From Gemmatimonadota bacterium (GTDB lineage: Bacteria > JAAXHH01): DNA of 39,427 nucleotides. The notes under the pieces were generated by a model. It did no database searches and was not told where the DNA came from. It was given only the letters and a program-made list of their open reading frames with translations. The DNA lies in contig VXWP01000025.1 in assembly GCA_009835325.1 (NCBI GenBank), positions 1 to 39,427 of the forward strand, read 5' to 3'. This document shows, piece by piece, positions 27,874 through 35,937 of this stretch; positions within the stretch are counted from its first letter, which is position 1; each line of letters opens with the position of its first letter. Both the position numbers and the translations under genes were made by a program.

Positions 27874-28881
27874 TCAGGCGGCGCCCAGCACCTCGCGGGC
27901 GGCCAGCGTGGTCTCGCGGACCTGTTCCAGGGTACCCATCCCGAACATCGAGGCCGATACGCCGATCTCGTTGAAGACATACTCGAACGCCTTTTGTCCG
28001 AGGTAGCGGCCGCCGGCCATCGGCTTGATGGCGATGACGGGTTTGGTGGCCTGTCTGATGGCGTCTATGGCCACGTCGCGCGTGGGGAACATGAAGGTGC
28101 CCGGGGCGTTGACGGTGGTCAGATAGCCGTCGACAGGGATGTCCTCGGCCTCGAGCAGCGGTAGAGTGACGCCGGCGTGATGGATGCTTGTTATCACGGT
28201 GTCGAAACGTTGGCGCAGGAATCCCAGGTACTCTCGGATCAGGTCGAAGCGCCCGGTCATGGCGAGCAGATCTATTTCGGCGCCTGGATCGGCGACGAGT
28301 ATATCGCACCCGGCGAAGAAACCCAGGTACTGCTCAAGGACGCCGTAGTCGATTTCGAATCGTGCGGCGTCTTCTTCGGTGTACGGCGGTACGGTTTCCG
28401 GGGTGACGATGCCGTCGAAGGTGTCGCCCAGGTTGTAACGGATGATGTCGTCGCGGTGGAAGTGATCGCGGAAGGCCTGACCGGCAAGGGCTTCGTTTCG
28501 GCCGTAGAAGGTCGAATGGGCGCGGTCGGAGTAGGAGACGATCTCGCCGTCGAGCGTCACCGGAATCAGGATGTAGGCCACGATGCCCAGCTGTGTGGCG
28601 GTCTGTTGCTCGGTTTCCCAGATGGCCTGCAGATGCAGCCGGTCGAGCCTGGGCAGCATGTGATCCACCTGGACGGCCGTGATGCCGCCTTCCTCCACGG
28701 CATATCGAAGCACGTCGGCTACCGACTGGACCCGGCTGAAGGTGCGGTAATTCTCCGCGTCCCGCGCCTTGTTCTGGTAGGAACAGCCGTCGTAGGGGTG
28801 GATCCCCATGATCAGGCGCGGTACCTCAGCCTGGCCGATCCAGGCCGTGGGGACGCCGCAGCCTTCCAGGTAGGTTTTCAT
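27874..28881 (-). CDS. TIM-barrel protein, aldo/keto-reductase-like, function unknown
   Basis: A 335-residue protein with VPRLIMGIHPYDG near the start and KPVIAIKPMAGGRYLGQKAFEYVF and FGMGTLEQVRET near the end. The C-terminal part resembles the last strands and cofactor region of aldo/keto reductases, but I do not see the full Asp-Tyr-Lys-His catalytic set, and the middle is unlike the family. It could be a cofactor-independent barrel enzyme. I use the ATG at 28881; a longer frame to 28977 adds 32 poorly supported residues. It is convergent with pcm (35 bases) and divergent from the SMP-30 gene. Confidence 0.6.
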   Translation of the reverse strand: MKTYLEGCGVPTAWIGQAEVPRLIMGIHPYDGCSYQNKARDAENYRTFSRVQSVADVLRYAVEEGGITAVQVDHMLPRLDRLHLQAIWETEQQTATQLGIVAYILIPVTLDGEIVSYSDRAHSTFYGRNEALAGQAFRDHFHRDDIIRYNLGDTFDGIVTPETVPPYTEEDAARFEIDYGVLEQYLGFFAGCDILVADPGAEIDLLAMTGRFDLIREYLGFLRQRFDTVITSIHHAGVTLPLLEAEDIPVDGYLTTVNAPGTFMFPTRDVAIDAIRQATKPVIAIKPMAGGRYLGQKAFEYVFNEIGVSASMFGMGTLEQVRETTLAAREVLGAA

Positions 28882-29219
28882 CGTTACAGGATCCCGGACT
28901 TCGGGTTTGATCCCACAAACATCGGTTGATGATTTATCAGAAGAACATTTCAGGATCAGCCCAATATACACCTTCATTTACCGGGAATGCAAGGCCTGGC
29001 CGCCACACCACACACGTTACCGGAATCCCACTGCAACCGCCCGGTTTTTAAAACCATGTCCCGCCTTGACCCTCGTCGTCTTTTGGTATATATACTTGCA
29101 ATCCCGCCGATAAGTCCATCCCCGGCGGTATCGTACGCGTACATTTCAGTGAAGCGACACGACACAGAGAAGCAGCACGACTTGTGCGGCCTTCGAGTTT
29201 GTTCAACCGGAACAATGCC
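28882..29219. other. 338-base divergent regulatory gap without a gene
   Basis: This gap separates the minus-strand TIM-barrel gene from the plus-strand SMP-30 gene. It is AT-richer than its neighbours. It holds the promoter at 29066-29094, an inverted repeat GGTTTT-T-AAAACC (29043-29055) just upstream of that promoter, and a 10-base palindrome GTACGCGTAC (29133-29142) in the leader. Either could be an operator. I see no RNA gene or riboswitch structure that I recognise. Confidence 0.5.
29066..29094 (+). promoter_or_regulatory. Candidate promoter for the SMP-30 gene run
   Basis: TTGACC (29066-29071), a 17-base spacer and TATATA (29089-29094, with TATACT overlapping at 29091) form a good promoter pointing at 29220. 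The leader would be about 120 bases. The following four genes are on the same strand with gaps of 21 to 43 bases, so it may drive all of them. Confidence 0.6.
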
Positions 29220-30134
29220 ATGATGGCGACCATTGAGAAGATCGCGGAAGTCGAGGCGATGGTGGGTGAGGGTCCGGTCTGGGATCCGGACAGCAGGACG
29301 CTGATCTGGACTGACATCCGGACCGGCCGGTTCTTCACCTATGACCCGGCCACGAACCAGAACCGCCAGGTGCACGACGGTTTCAACGTCGGCGGGTTCG
29401 CCTTCAACGAATTCGGAGGCCTCGTGGCCTGCATCTGGGACGGGGTCGTGCTTTGGAAGTCGGACGACGAGTGGGTGCGCATTTTCGACGAGACCCATGA
29501 GGGAGAACCGCTTCGCTTCAACGACGTGACGGCCGATCCCGACGGGCGCATGTTCGCCGGCTCCCTGATCGACGGCGGACTGGGAAAACTGTATCGTTTC
29601 GATCCCGATGGCAGCGTGGAAGTCATCGAAGAGGGGATCGGGTGCAGCAACGGCATGGGGTACTCGCCGGACGAATCGATCATGTACTACACCGATTCCG
29701 CCGTGCGGACGATCTACGCCTATGATTACGACCGGGCGACCGGTTCCGTGTCCAACCGGCGCGATTACGTCAAGCTGCCCGACACCGCAGGGGTGCCGGA
29801 CGGAATGACGGTGGACGCTGAAGGTTTCGTCTGGACGGCCGTCTGGTTCGACGGATGCATCGTCCGGTTCGACCCCGACGGCGTAGAGGAGCGGCGCATC
29901 GCGTTGCCGGCGATCCAGACTTCGAGCGTCATGTTCGGCGGTACGGACCTGACGGATATCTACGTGACTACCGCAGGGACCTCGCTGGAACCTGGCTCTC
30001 CGCTCGATCCGATGGACTACGACTGGCAGGCCTACGGCGAGCATTACCGCGGCGGCGGACTGTTCCGCGTGCGCCAGGACATCCAGGGAAAACCCGAATA
30101 CAAGGCCCGTTTTCCGTGGCCGGACAGCTCCTGA
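29220..30134 (+). CDS. SMP-30/gluconolactonase/LRE-family lactonase
   Basis: A 304-residue six-bladed beta-propeller hydrolase that opens sugar-acid lactones. The divalent-metal ligands of the family can be placed: Glu17 in VGEGPVWD, Asn in LRFNDVTADPDGRMFAG, Asn in GCSNGMGYSPD and Asp in GVPDGMTVDAEGFVW. Start choice lies between tandem ATGs at 29220 and 29223; a GTG at 29184 is open but adds a stretch unlike the family. No strong ribosome site is seen. The role fits sugar-acid catabolism together with the dehydratases and isomerases downstream. Confidence 0.92.
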   Translation: MMATIEKIAEVEAMVGEGPVWDPDSRTLIWTDIRTGRFFTYDPATNQNRQVHDGFNVGGFAFNEFGGLVACIWDGVVLWKSDDEWVRIFDETHEGEPLRFNDVTADPDGRMFAGSLIDGGLGKLYRFDPDGSVEVIEEGIGCSNGMGYSPDESIMYYTDSAVRTIYAYDYDRATGSVSNRRDYVKLPDTAGVPDGMTVDAEGFVWTAVWFDGCIVRFDPDGVEERRIALPAIQTSSVMFGGTDLTDIYVTTAGTSLEPGSPLDPMDYDWQAYGEHYRGGGLFRVRQDIQGKPEYKARFPWPDSS

Positions 30135-30173
30135 CAGACAGCACCTGACAGACAACCCTGAATGGAGGAATGC

Positions 30174-31718
30174 GTGGCCTTCGATGTCGTCATTCGCGGT
30201 GGTGAGGTAATCGATGGTACAGGCAAGACCGACCGGTACCGCGCAGACGTGGGAATACAGGACGGACGCGTGGCGGAAATCGGCGATCTGTCGGAGGCCG
30301 AGGCCGCCCGGACGATCGACGCCGGCGGCCATGTCGTCTGCCCCGGATTCATCGACGTCCACGTACACTCGGAGAATTCCCTGCTGGGCGGCCGGGACCA
30401 GATGGGCGGACTCCGGCAGGGCGTGACGACCCATTTGCTGGCGCCGGACGGCTTCGGCTGGGCCGGCCTGACGCCTGAAGAAGCCCTGCCCCTCTGGCAT
30501 TACACGCAGTTCGCCTACGGCGAGCCCCTGGAGCCGGTCAACTGGCCCACCATTGAGTCCTACCTGGACCTCTTTCCGGGCCGCTCACCCGCCAACGTCT
30601 ATCCCCAGGTGCCGCACTGCGCCGTGCGCGTCAAGGCCATGGGCTGGGACCCGTCGCCGCCCACGCCTGACCAGCTGAAGGTCATGGAAGCGGAGACCCG
30701 CGCCTGGATGGAAGCCGGCGCCGGCTGCCTCTGCCTGGGACTGGATTACCAGCCCAGTGCCAACGCGCCCTTCGAGGAGCTGGTGGCGCTCTGCAAGATG
30801 GCCCTGGAGTACGATGGGATCTACGCCGCTCACCTGCGATACCAGATCCTGGGGAGGGAACAGGCCTGGCAGGAGATCATCGACCTGCACAGGGCCAGCG
30901 GCATTCCCGTGCACGTTTCCCACGAACGCGTCGACGACATGACGGATCGGATCCTGGACCAGGCCGTGAAAGACGGGGTGGACATCACCTTCGAATCCTA
31001 TCTCTACCCGGCCGGCATGACTCACATCACCATGCAGCTGCCCATGTGGGTGCAGACGGGCAGTCCCGACGTAGTGCTCGAGCGGATGCGCCAGCCGGAT
31101 ACCCGTCGCAAGGCCCTCGAGTATCTGAAGTCGACGAACCTGGCCGACCGTCAGTACATCGGCTATACGCGTTCCGGTCGTTTCGCGGGGATGACCCTGG
31201 GCGAGGCCGCACGGAGCGTGAACAAGACGAACGAGGAATTCGCCTACGACCTCGTGCTCGATGAAGACGGCATCCAGGCCTTCGTCATGTTCTGGCCGGT
31301 ATCGGAAGCGGAAGTCGACGCCGTGCTGAACCGGACGGCGCCCCATCCTCTCATGATGGTCGCCAGCGACGGCGTCTATGACTGCACCCATCCCCATCCC
31401 CGGGGCCACGGGTGTTTCGCACAGATGCTCCGTAAATTCGTTCGGGAGCGCGGACTGCTTTCCCTGGAAGAGGCCGTTTACAAAATGAGCGGCTTTCCGG
31501 CGGAACGTTACCGGCTGAAAGACCGTGGCGTCCTGCGCGATGGCGCGCCCGCGGACGTGGTCGTCTTCGATCCGCATACTGTGGCCGACCGGGCCACCTT
31601 CGAGGCGCCGATTCAGCCTCCCGACGGCATTCCCCACGTCTTCGTCAACGGCCTTCCGGTCATCGAAAACCACGAGCCCACGGCCCACCGCCCGGGCCAG
31701 GTCCTGCGCAGAGGATAG
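30174..31718 (+). CDS. Amidohydrolase, N-acyl-D-amino-acid deacylase-like
   Basis: A 514-residue metal-dependent amidohydrolase. The N-terminus AFDVVIRGGEVIDGTGKTDRY and PGFIDVHVHSE (HxH) are typical of D-aminoacylase and dihydroorotase relatives, as are YAAHLRYQ, VHVSHERVDD, the late MVASDGVYD and the C-terminal KDRGVLRDGAPADVVVFDP. In D-aminoacylases a bridging Cys follows the GVTT segment (GNCG); here that position reads GVTTHLLAPDGFGW with no Cys, so the metal centre or substrate may differ. I choose GTG at 30174 because GGAGG (30164-30168) sits 5 bases upstream; an ATG at 30162 would place that site inside the gene. Confidence 0.88.
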   Translation: MAFDVVIRGGEVIDGTGKTDRYRADVGIQDGRVAEIGDLSEAEAARTIDAGGHVVCPGFIDVHVHSENSLLGGRDQMGGLRQGVTTHLLAPDGFGWAGLTPEEALPLWHYTQFAYGEPLEPVNWPTIESYLDLFPGRSPANVYPQVPHCAVRVKAMGWDPSPPTPDQLKVMEAETRAWMEAGAGCLCLGLDYQPSANAPFEELVALCKMALEYDGIYAAHLRYQILGREQAWQEIIDLHRASGIPVHVSHERVDDMTDRILDQAVKDGVDITFESYLYPAGMTHITMQLPMWVQTGSPDVVLERMRQPDTRRKALEYLKSTNLADRQYIGYTRSGRFAGMTLGEAARSVNKTNEEFAYDLVLDEDGIQAFVMFWPVSEAEVDAVLNRTAPHPLMMVASDGVYDCTHPHPRGHGCFAQMLRKFVRERGLLSLEEAVYKMSGFPAERYRLKDRGVLRDGAPADVVVFDPHTVADRATFEAPIQPPDGIPHVFVNGLPVIENHEPTAHRPGQVLRRG

Positions 31719-31739
31719 GAAGGGACGCGTTGTAGAAAC

Positions 31740-33542
31740 ATGGATTGGGATCTGGCTGCTTACTTTCCCGCATTCGACGGACCGGAGATGCGCCGTTTCA
31801 AGGCCGACCTCCGGGACGACCTGGACACTCTGCTGGCCGATGCCTCGGGCACGGCAGACTTGAATCCCCGTAACCTGGAAGCGTGGGAGCGCATCGTCCT
31901 CTCCTTCGAAGACACCGTCACCCGGTTGCGTCACCTGGGCTCCTACGTTTCCTGCATTACCTCCGCGGACGCGAACAACGACGATTTCGCCGCGGAGGAG
32001 GGGGCATTGAGTCTGATGGACGCCCAGTTGGCCAAGATCCTCGTGGAACTTCAGCGAGGATACAAGTCCTCTTCCGAAGAGGTTTTTGAAGCGTTCACTT
32101 CCCGCCCCGCCCTCCGGGACGCCCGGTACCGTATTTCCCGGATCAGGGAACAGTCCCGGCATACCATGTCCACGGAGGAGGAACACCTGGCGTCGGACCT
32201 GGGCGTGGACGGGATCGAGGCCTGGGGACGGCTATACGACCGGATCTCGGGCAAGCTGACTTTCGAGATGGCCTATCCGGATGGCAGGCGGGAGCAGGTG
32301 CCCATGGCGCAGCGCCGCGCCCTGATGGAACACCCGGACCGCCGCGTGCGCCGTGCCGCCTTCGAGGGGGGCAACGAGGCCTGGGCGTCGATCGAGACCG
32401 TGCCGGCCGCCGCGTTGAACGCCATCGGAGGCACGCGGTTGACCCTGTACCGCCATCGCGGGATGGACCATTACCTGGACAAGGCTCTCTTCCAGGCCGC
32501 GATCTCAAGGGAAACGCTGGACGCCATGTTCGAAGCGGTTTTCGCGGAAATCGACGTAGCCCGCGATATCCTGGCGTACAAGGCGCACCTCATGGGCGGC
32601 GACACACTGGGATGGTACGACCTCTCAGCGCCTTTGACGGTGGAGCACCAGGACGAACCTTCCTGGGAAGATGCCAGGGCACTGGTGCATCGGGCTTTCG
32701 CATCCGGATATCCCGCACTGGCGGACTACACGAACGAGACCTTCGAGCAGAAGTGGATCGACTGGTCGCCCCGGCCGGGAAAACGTCCCGGAGCTTTCTG
32801 CACGGGATCTCCCCTGACGAAAGAGTCCCGGGTCTACATGACCTATAACGACAGCATGGGTGACGTGTTGACCCTGGCCCACGAGCTGGGACACGCCTTT
32901 CACGGCCACTTGATGCGGGGAGAACGCACGCTGAACCGCGCCTACCCCATGACCCTGGCCGAATCCGCTTCCACCTTCGGCGAAATGCTGCTCATGCGGG
33001 GCCTGCTGGAGGAACCGGACGTGAGCGCCGAAACCACGGCCTTCCTGTTGAACCTGGAGGCCAGCGACGGTGCGACCTACCTGTTGGACATCCCGGTGCG
33101 CTTCGAATTCGATAAGGCCTTCCATGAAGAACGGGCGGACGGTGAAGTCGGCGTGAGCAGGCTGAAGGAGCTGATGGTCGAGACCCAGCGCCGCGTGCTC
33201 GGCGACGTGCTGGATCCCGAGGGCGGCGATCCCTATTTCTGGGCGTCCAAGCTTCATTTCTACATCACGGACACCACGTTCTACAATTTCCCCTATACCT
33301 TCGGCTACCTGCTCAGCCGGGGTCTCTTCGCCCAGTACGAGAAGGAAGGTCCGGATTTCCTGCCGAGATACGAGCAGTACCTTAAACGGACCGGAAGCGA
33401 TACGGCGGAAAACGTGGTGCGGCAGACTATCGGCCTGGAGCTTACGGAGCCCGGGTTCTGGTCCGATGCCATACGAGGGTTGGAAGGCGTGTTGGAACGG
33501 TTCAAATCCAGCGTGGACGAAAGCCGGGCCGTGTTGAACTAG
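31740..33542 (+). CDS. pepF: Oligoendopeptidase F-family zinc metallopeptidase (M3)
   Basis: A 600-residue M3-family peptidase that cleaves short peptides in the cytoplasm. The zinc site is His381-Glu-x-x-His385 (HELGHAFHGHL), with the downstream Glu in ESASTFGEMLLM. The N-terminal helical domain with HLGSYVSCITSADANND is typical of the M3B group. There is no signal peptide. It lies 21 bases after the amidohydrolase gene, which suggests joint handling of peptides or acylated amino acids, but that is inference. Confidence 0.93.
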   Translation: MDWDLAAYFPAFDGPEMRRFKADLRDDLDTLLADASGTADLNPRNLEAWERIVLSFEDTVTRLRHLGSYVSCITSADANNDDFAAEEGALSLMDAQLAKILVELQRGYKSSSEEVFEAFTSRPALRDARYRISRIREQSRHTMSTEEEHLASDLGVDGIEAWGRLYDRISGKLTFEMAYPDGRREQVPMAQRRALMEHPDRRVRRAAFEGGNEAWASIETVPAAALNAIGGTRLTLYRHRGMDHYLDKALFQAAISRETLDAMFEAVFAEIDVARDILAYKAHLMGGDTLGWYDLSAPLTVEHQDEPSWEDARALVHRAFASGYPALADYTNETFEQKWIDWSPRPGKRPGAFCTGSPLTKESRVYMTYNDSMGDVLTLAHELGHAFHGHLMRGERTLNRAYPMTLAESASTFGEMLLMRGLLEEPDVSAETTAFLLNLEASDGATYLLDIPVRFEFDKAFHEERADGEVGVSRLKELMVETQRRVLGDVLDPEGGDPYFWASKLHFYITDTTFYNFPYTFGYLLSRGLFAQYEKEGPDFLPRYEQYLKRTGSDTAENVVRQTIGLELTEPGFWSDAIRGLEGVLERFKSSVDESRAVLN

Positions 33543-33585
33543 CCGGCGTCGAGTGGACCAGGTCCGGTCCGCCAGGGAGAGCCTC

Positions 33586-34335
33586 ATGACCGTCATCGAG
33601 GGGGAGCGCAACCGGTTCCACGGCGTGGAAGTCGACTCAGACGCCCTGCCGGACAACCCGGACGGATTCAAGGAGCGTTTGGACCTTTCGATCCGGGAAT
33701 GGAAGGCAGAAGACCTCCAGGTCGCCTGGTTCAAGGTCCCCCTGGCCCGCGCCTTCCTCATTCCCGCGCTGGTGGACGTGGGAAGCGTGTTCCATCACAG
33801 TACTACCGATTACCTGATGCTGACGCTCCGGCTGGTGCAGGACGCCTTCGTGCCGTTGTACGCGACCCATTACATCGGTGCCGGCGGCGTGGTGATCAAT
33901 GAGAAGGACGAACTGCTCGTGGTCTGCGAGCGGTTTCGCGGAGGACGCGCACCCTACTACAAGCTGCCCGGCGGCGCACTGCAGCCGGAGGAGCACCTGG
34001 CGGAGGGAGTTGTCCGTGAGGTTTTCGAAGAAACGGGCGTGCCGACCCGCTTCGACGGCCTGGTCTGTTTCAGGCACTGGCACGGTTACCGCTACGACAA
34101 GTCCGATATCTACTTCGTCTGTCGCCTGAGGCCGCTCCACCAGATCATCGAGATGCAGACCACGGAGATCGAAGAGTGTTTCTGGATGCCGGTGGCAACC
34201 TACATGAGTTCGGAGAACGTCAGCCAGTTCAACAAGCTCATCGTGAAGGCCGCCGTAGAGAACCAGGGATTGAAGGAAACGTGGGTCGACGGCTACGGCG
34301 ACCCGGACCGTTACGAGTTCTTCATGCCGGAGTAG
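33586..34335 (+). CDS. Nudix hydrolase with NUDT6-like N-terminal domain
   Basis: A 249-residue protein with an N-terminal pre-Nudix domain (about 1-95, including FKVPLARAFLIPALVDVGSVFHH) and a Nudix domain carrying the full box GGALQPEEHLAEGVVREVFEETGV. The arrangement and many residues (KSDIYFVCRLRPL) recall human NUDT6 and plant Nudix proteins. Nudix enzymes cut nucleoside-diphosphate-linked compounds; the substrate is unknown. I use the ATG at 33586 because AGGGAG lies 6 bases upstream; a GTG at 33553 is open but lacks such a site. The gap from the peptidase gene is 43 bases. Confidence 0.9.
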   Translation: MTVIEGERNRFHGVEVDSDALPDNPDGFKERLDLSIREWKAEDLQVAWFKVPLARAFLIPALVDVGSVFHHSTTDYLMLTLRLVQDAFVPLYATHYIGAGGVVINEKDELLVVCERFRGGRAPYYKLPGGALQPEEHLAEGVVREVFEETGVPTRFDGLVCFRHWHGYRYDKSDIYFVCRLRPLHQIIEMQTTEIEECFWMPVATYMSSENVSQFNKLIVKAAVENQGLKETWVDGYGDPDRYEFFMPE

Positions 34336-34393
34336 GTGGCGTTATAAATATTAGAATATCCATAACTTAACACACATCATCGAGGACTGACCC

Positions 34394-35800
34394 ATGGCCA
34401 AGACCCGCCGGCGCAGGAAGAAGCATCCCAATATCGTACTGTTGGGCGTGGATTCCCTTCTGGCCGATCACATGAGCTGTTACGGCTACCACCGACAGAC
34501 CACGCCCCATATCGACCGATTCGCCGAGGGCGGCGCGTTGTTCGAGAAGACCTACAGCGCCCACATCCCCACGACCAGCGCCTACGCGTCCATGCTGACC
34601 GGCCTGGACGCCTTCGGCACCCAGGTGGTGGCCCTGCGGCACAAGGGCGGCCTGCGGGAGGACGTGCAGACGCTGCCCGAGATCCTGCGGGAGCATGGAT
34701 ACGCGACCACCAGCGTGGGCTTTGCCGGGAACCCGTCGTCACGTGGGTTCGACAAGTACCTCGAGTATCCGAGCTGGGGAAGTTGGAACGAGGGGCGCAG
34801 CCCCAAGGCGCAGGAGTTGAACAACGTGGCCATCCCGGAACTGGACCGGCTCGCAAGGCGGCGCGGCCCCTTCTTCCTGTTCCTCCGTCACATGGACCCC
34901 CACGCGCCGTACCTGCCGCCGGAACCCTACGAGCGCATGTTCTACCACGGCGACGAGTGCGATCCGAAGAACCGGTCCATGGATCCGGTCAAGGCGTTCA
35001 AGCCATTCTGCGATTTCTTCGCTCAGTGGATGCCGCCCGGCATCACCGACAAGGACTACGTCATCGCCCAGTACGACGGCGCCGTGGCGTACATGGACGC
35101 CTGCATCCAGACGATCTTCAACGCCCTCGAGGCACACGGCATACTTGACGAGACGATCGTGATCCTCAACGGCGACCACGGCGAGACGCTCTACGACCAC
35201 GAATGCTGGTTCGACCACCACGGCCTCTATGACGTGACGCTCCACGTCCCGCTCATCATCCGCTATCCCGGCAGGATCCCCGCGGGAAGCCGTATTGCCG
35301 GATACAATCAGCACAAGGACCTCGTTCCCACCATCATGGACCTGGCCGAAATCGATGCGGAGATCGATTTCGACGGTGACAGCCTGATGTCCCTGGTCGA
35401 CGGCACGGTGTCGTCCTTCGACAGCGAGTTCTACATCACCGAGTGCACCTGGATGCGCAAGCACGGCTGGCGCACGCCGCAGTGGAAGCTGATGGTCGCC
35501 CTGGAGCCGGATTTCCACTTCAAGCCCCCGGTCGAGCTGTACAACCTGGTGGAGGACCCGGATGAGAACCACAACCTGGCCGATGAGCTTCCGGAGGTGG
35601 TCGGCCTGCTCAAGCGACGGATGAACAGCTGGATCCGGAAGCGTGTGCGGGAGAGCGGGAAACGCAATCCCATGCTCACCCAGGGGGACTGGCACGGGCA
35701 CGAAGGCGTGGGGGCCTTCAAGTCCTCGCAGCAGGCCTACGATACCATGCATATCGGCGATCCCGACCAGGCCGCGAGCCTGCAGGCGCGCAGCCGGTGA
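34394..35800 (+). CDS. Sulfatase-family (alkaline phosphatase superfamily) hydrolase lacking the formylglycine site
   Basis: A 468-residue cytoplasmic-looking member of the sulfatase family; the N-terminus is Arg/Lys-rich (AKTRRRRKK) with no signal peptide. Family segments are PNIVLLGVDSLLADHMSCYGY, TPHIDRFAEGGALFEKTY, HMDPHAPYLPPEPYERMF, ILNGDHGETLYDH and YNLVEDPDENHNLAD. The sulfatase signature C/S-x-P-x-R-x3-L-T-G reads T60-T-S-A-Y-A-S-M-L-T-G: the Cys is Thr and the Arg is Tyr, and the usual DD pair is Asp20-Ser21. It cannot make formylglycine. Thr is the nucleophile in phosphoethanolamine transferases, so a phosphoester or other activity is possible. GAGGA precedes the ATG; the upstream 58 bases are AT-rich with an ATATT-AG-AATAT repeat. 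Confidence 0.88.
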   Translation: MAKTRRRRKKHPNIVLLGVDSLLADHMSCYGYHRQTTPHIDRFAEGGALFEKTYSAHIPTTSAYASMLTGLDAFGTQVVALRHKGGLREDVQTLPEILREHGYATTSVGFAGNPSSRGFDKYLEYPSWGSWNEGRSPKAQELNNVAIPELDRLARRRGPFFLFLRHMDPHAPYLPPEPYERMFYHGDECDPKNRSMDPVKAFKPFCDFFAQWMPPGITDKDYVIAQYDGAVAYMDACIQTIFNALEAHGILDETIVILNGDHGETLYDHECWFDHHGLYDVTLHVPLIIRYPGRIPAGSRIAGYNQHKDLVPTIMDLAEIDAEIDFDGDSLMSLVDGTVSSFDSEFYITECTWMRKHGWRTPQWKLMVALEPDFHFKPPVELYNLVEDPDENHNLADELPEVVGLLKRRMNSWIRKRVRESGKRNPMLTQGDWHGHEGVGAFKSSQQAYDTMHIGDPDQAASLQARSR

Positions 35801-35839
35801 CGGGGTCGATCCGACGGGCTCGCCAGGCAGTTCGGGCAG

Positions 35840-35881
35840 TGTAAGCGCTTAATCGATTAGACGACGTAAGTCACGTATAGT
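35840..35881 (+). promoter_or_regulatory. LacI-family-type operator and promoter for the sugar-acid cluster
   Basis: TGTAAGCGCTTAAT (35840-35853) matches 12 of 14 bases of the symmetric LacI/CcpA-type operator TGTAAGCGCTTACA, with a perfect 10-base core TAAGCGCTTA. A second palindrome, AATCGATT (35851-35858), abuts it. TATAGT (35876-35881) is a good -10 box; the matching -35 (TCGATT, 35853-35858) is weak and overlaps the operator edge. This placement allows repression or activation. No lacI-type gene is in the window. Confidence 0.55.
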
Positions 35882-35937
35882 GTGTAAGTTAACGAGAGAA
35901 ATACCTGCATAGGGATTCTTTAAAGGAGCGTTAGAAG

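Noticed and set aside
27071-29139. Shared 12-mer GTATCGTACGCG at 27071-27082 and 29128-29139
   Set aside because: Both copies are intergenic, but many chance 12-base matches are expected in 39 kb of biased sequence.
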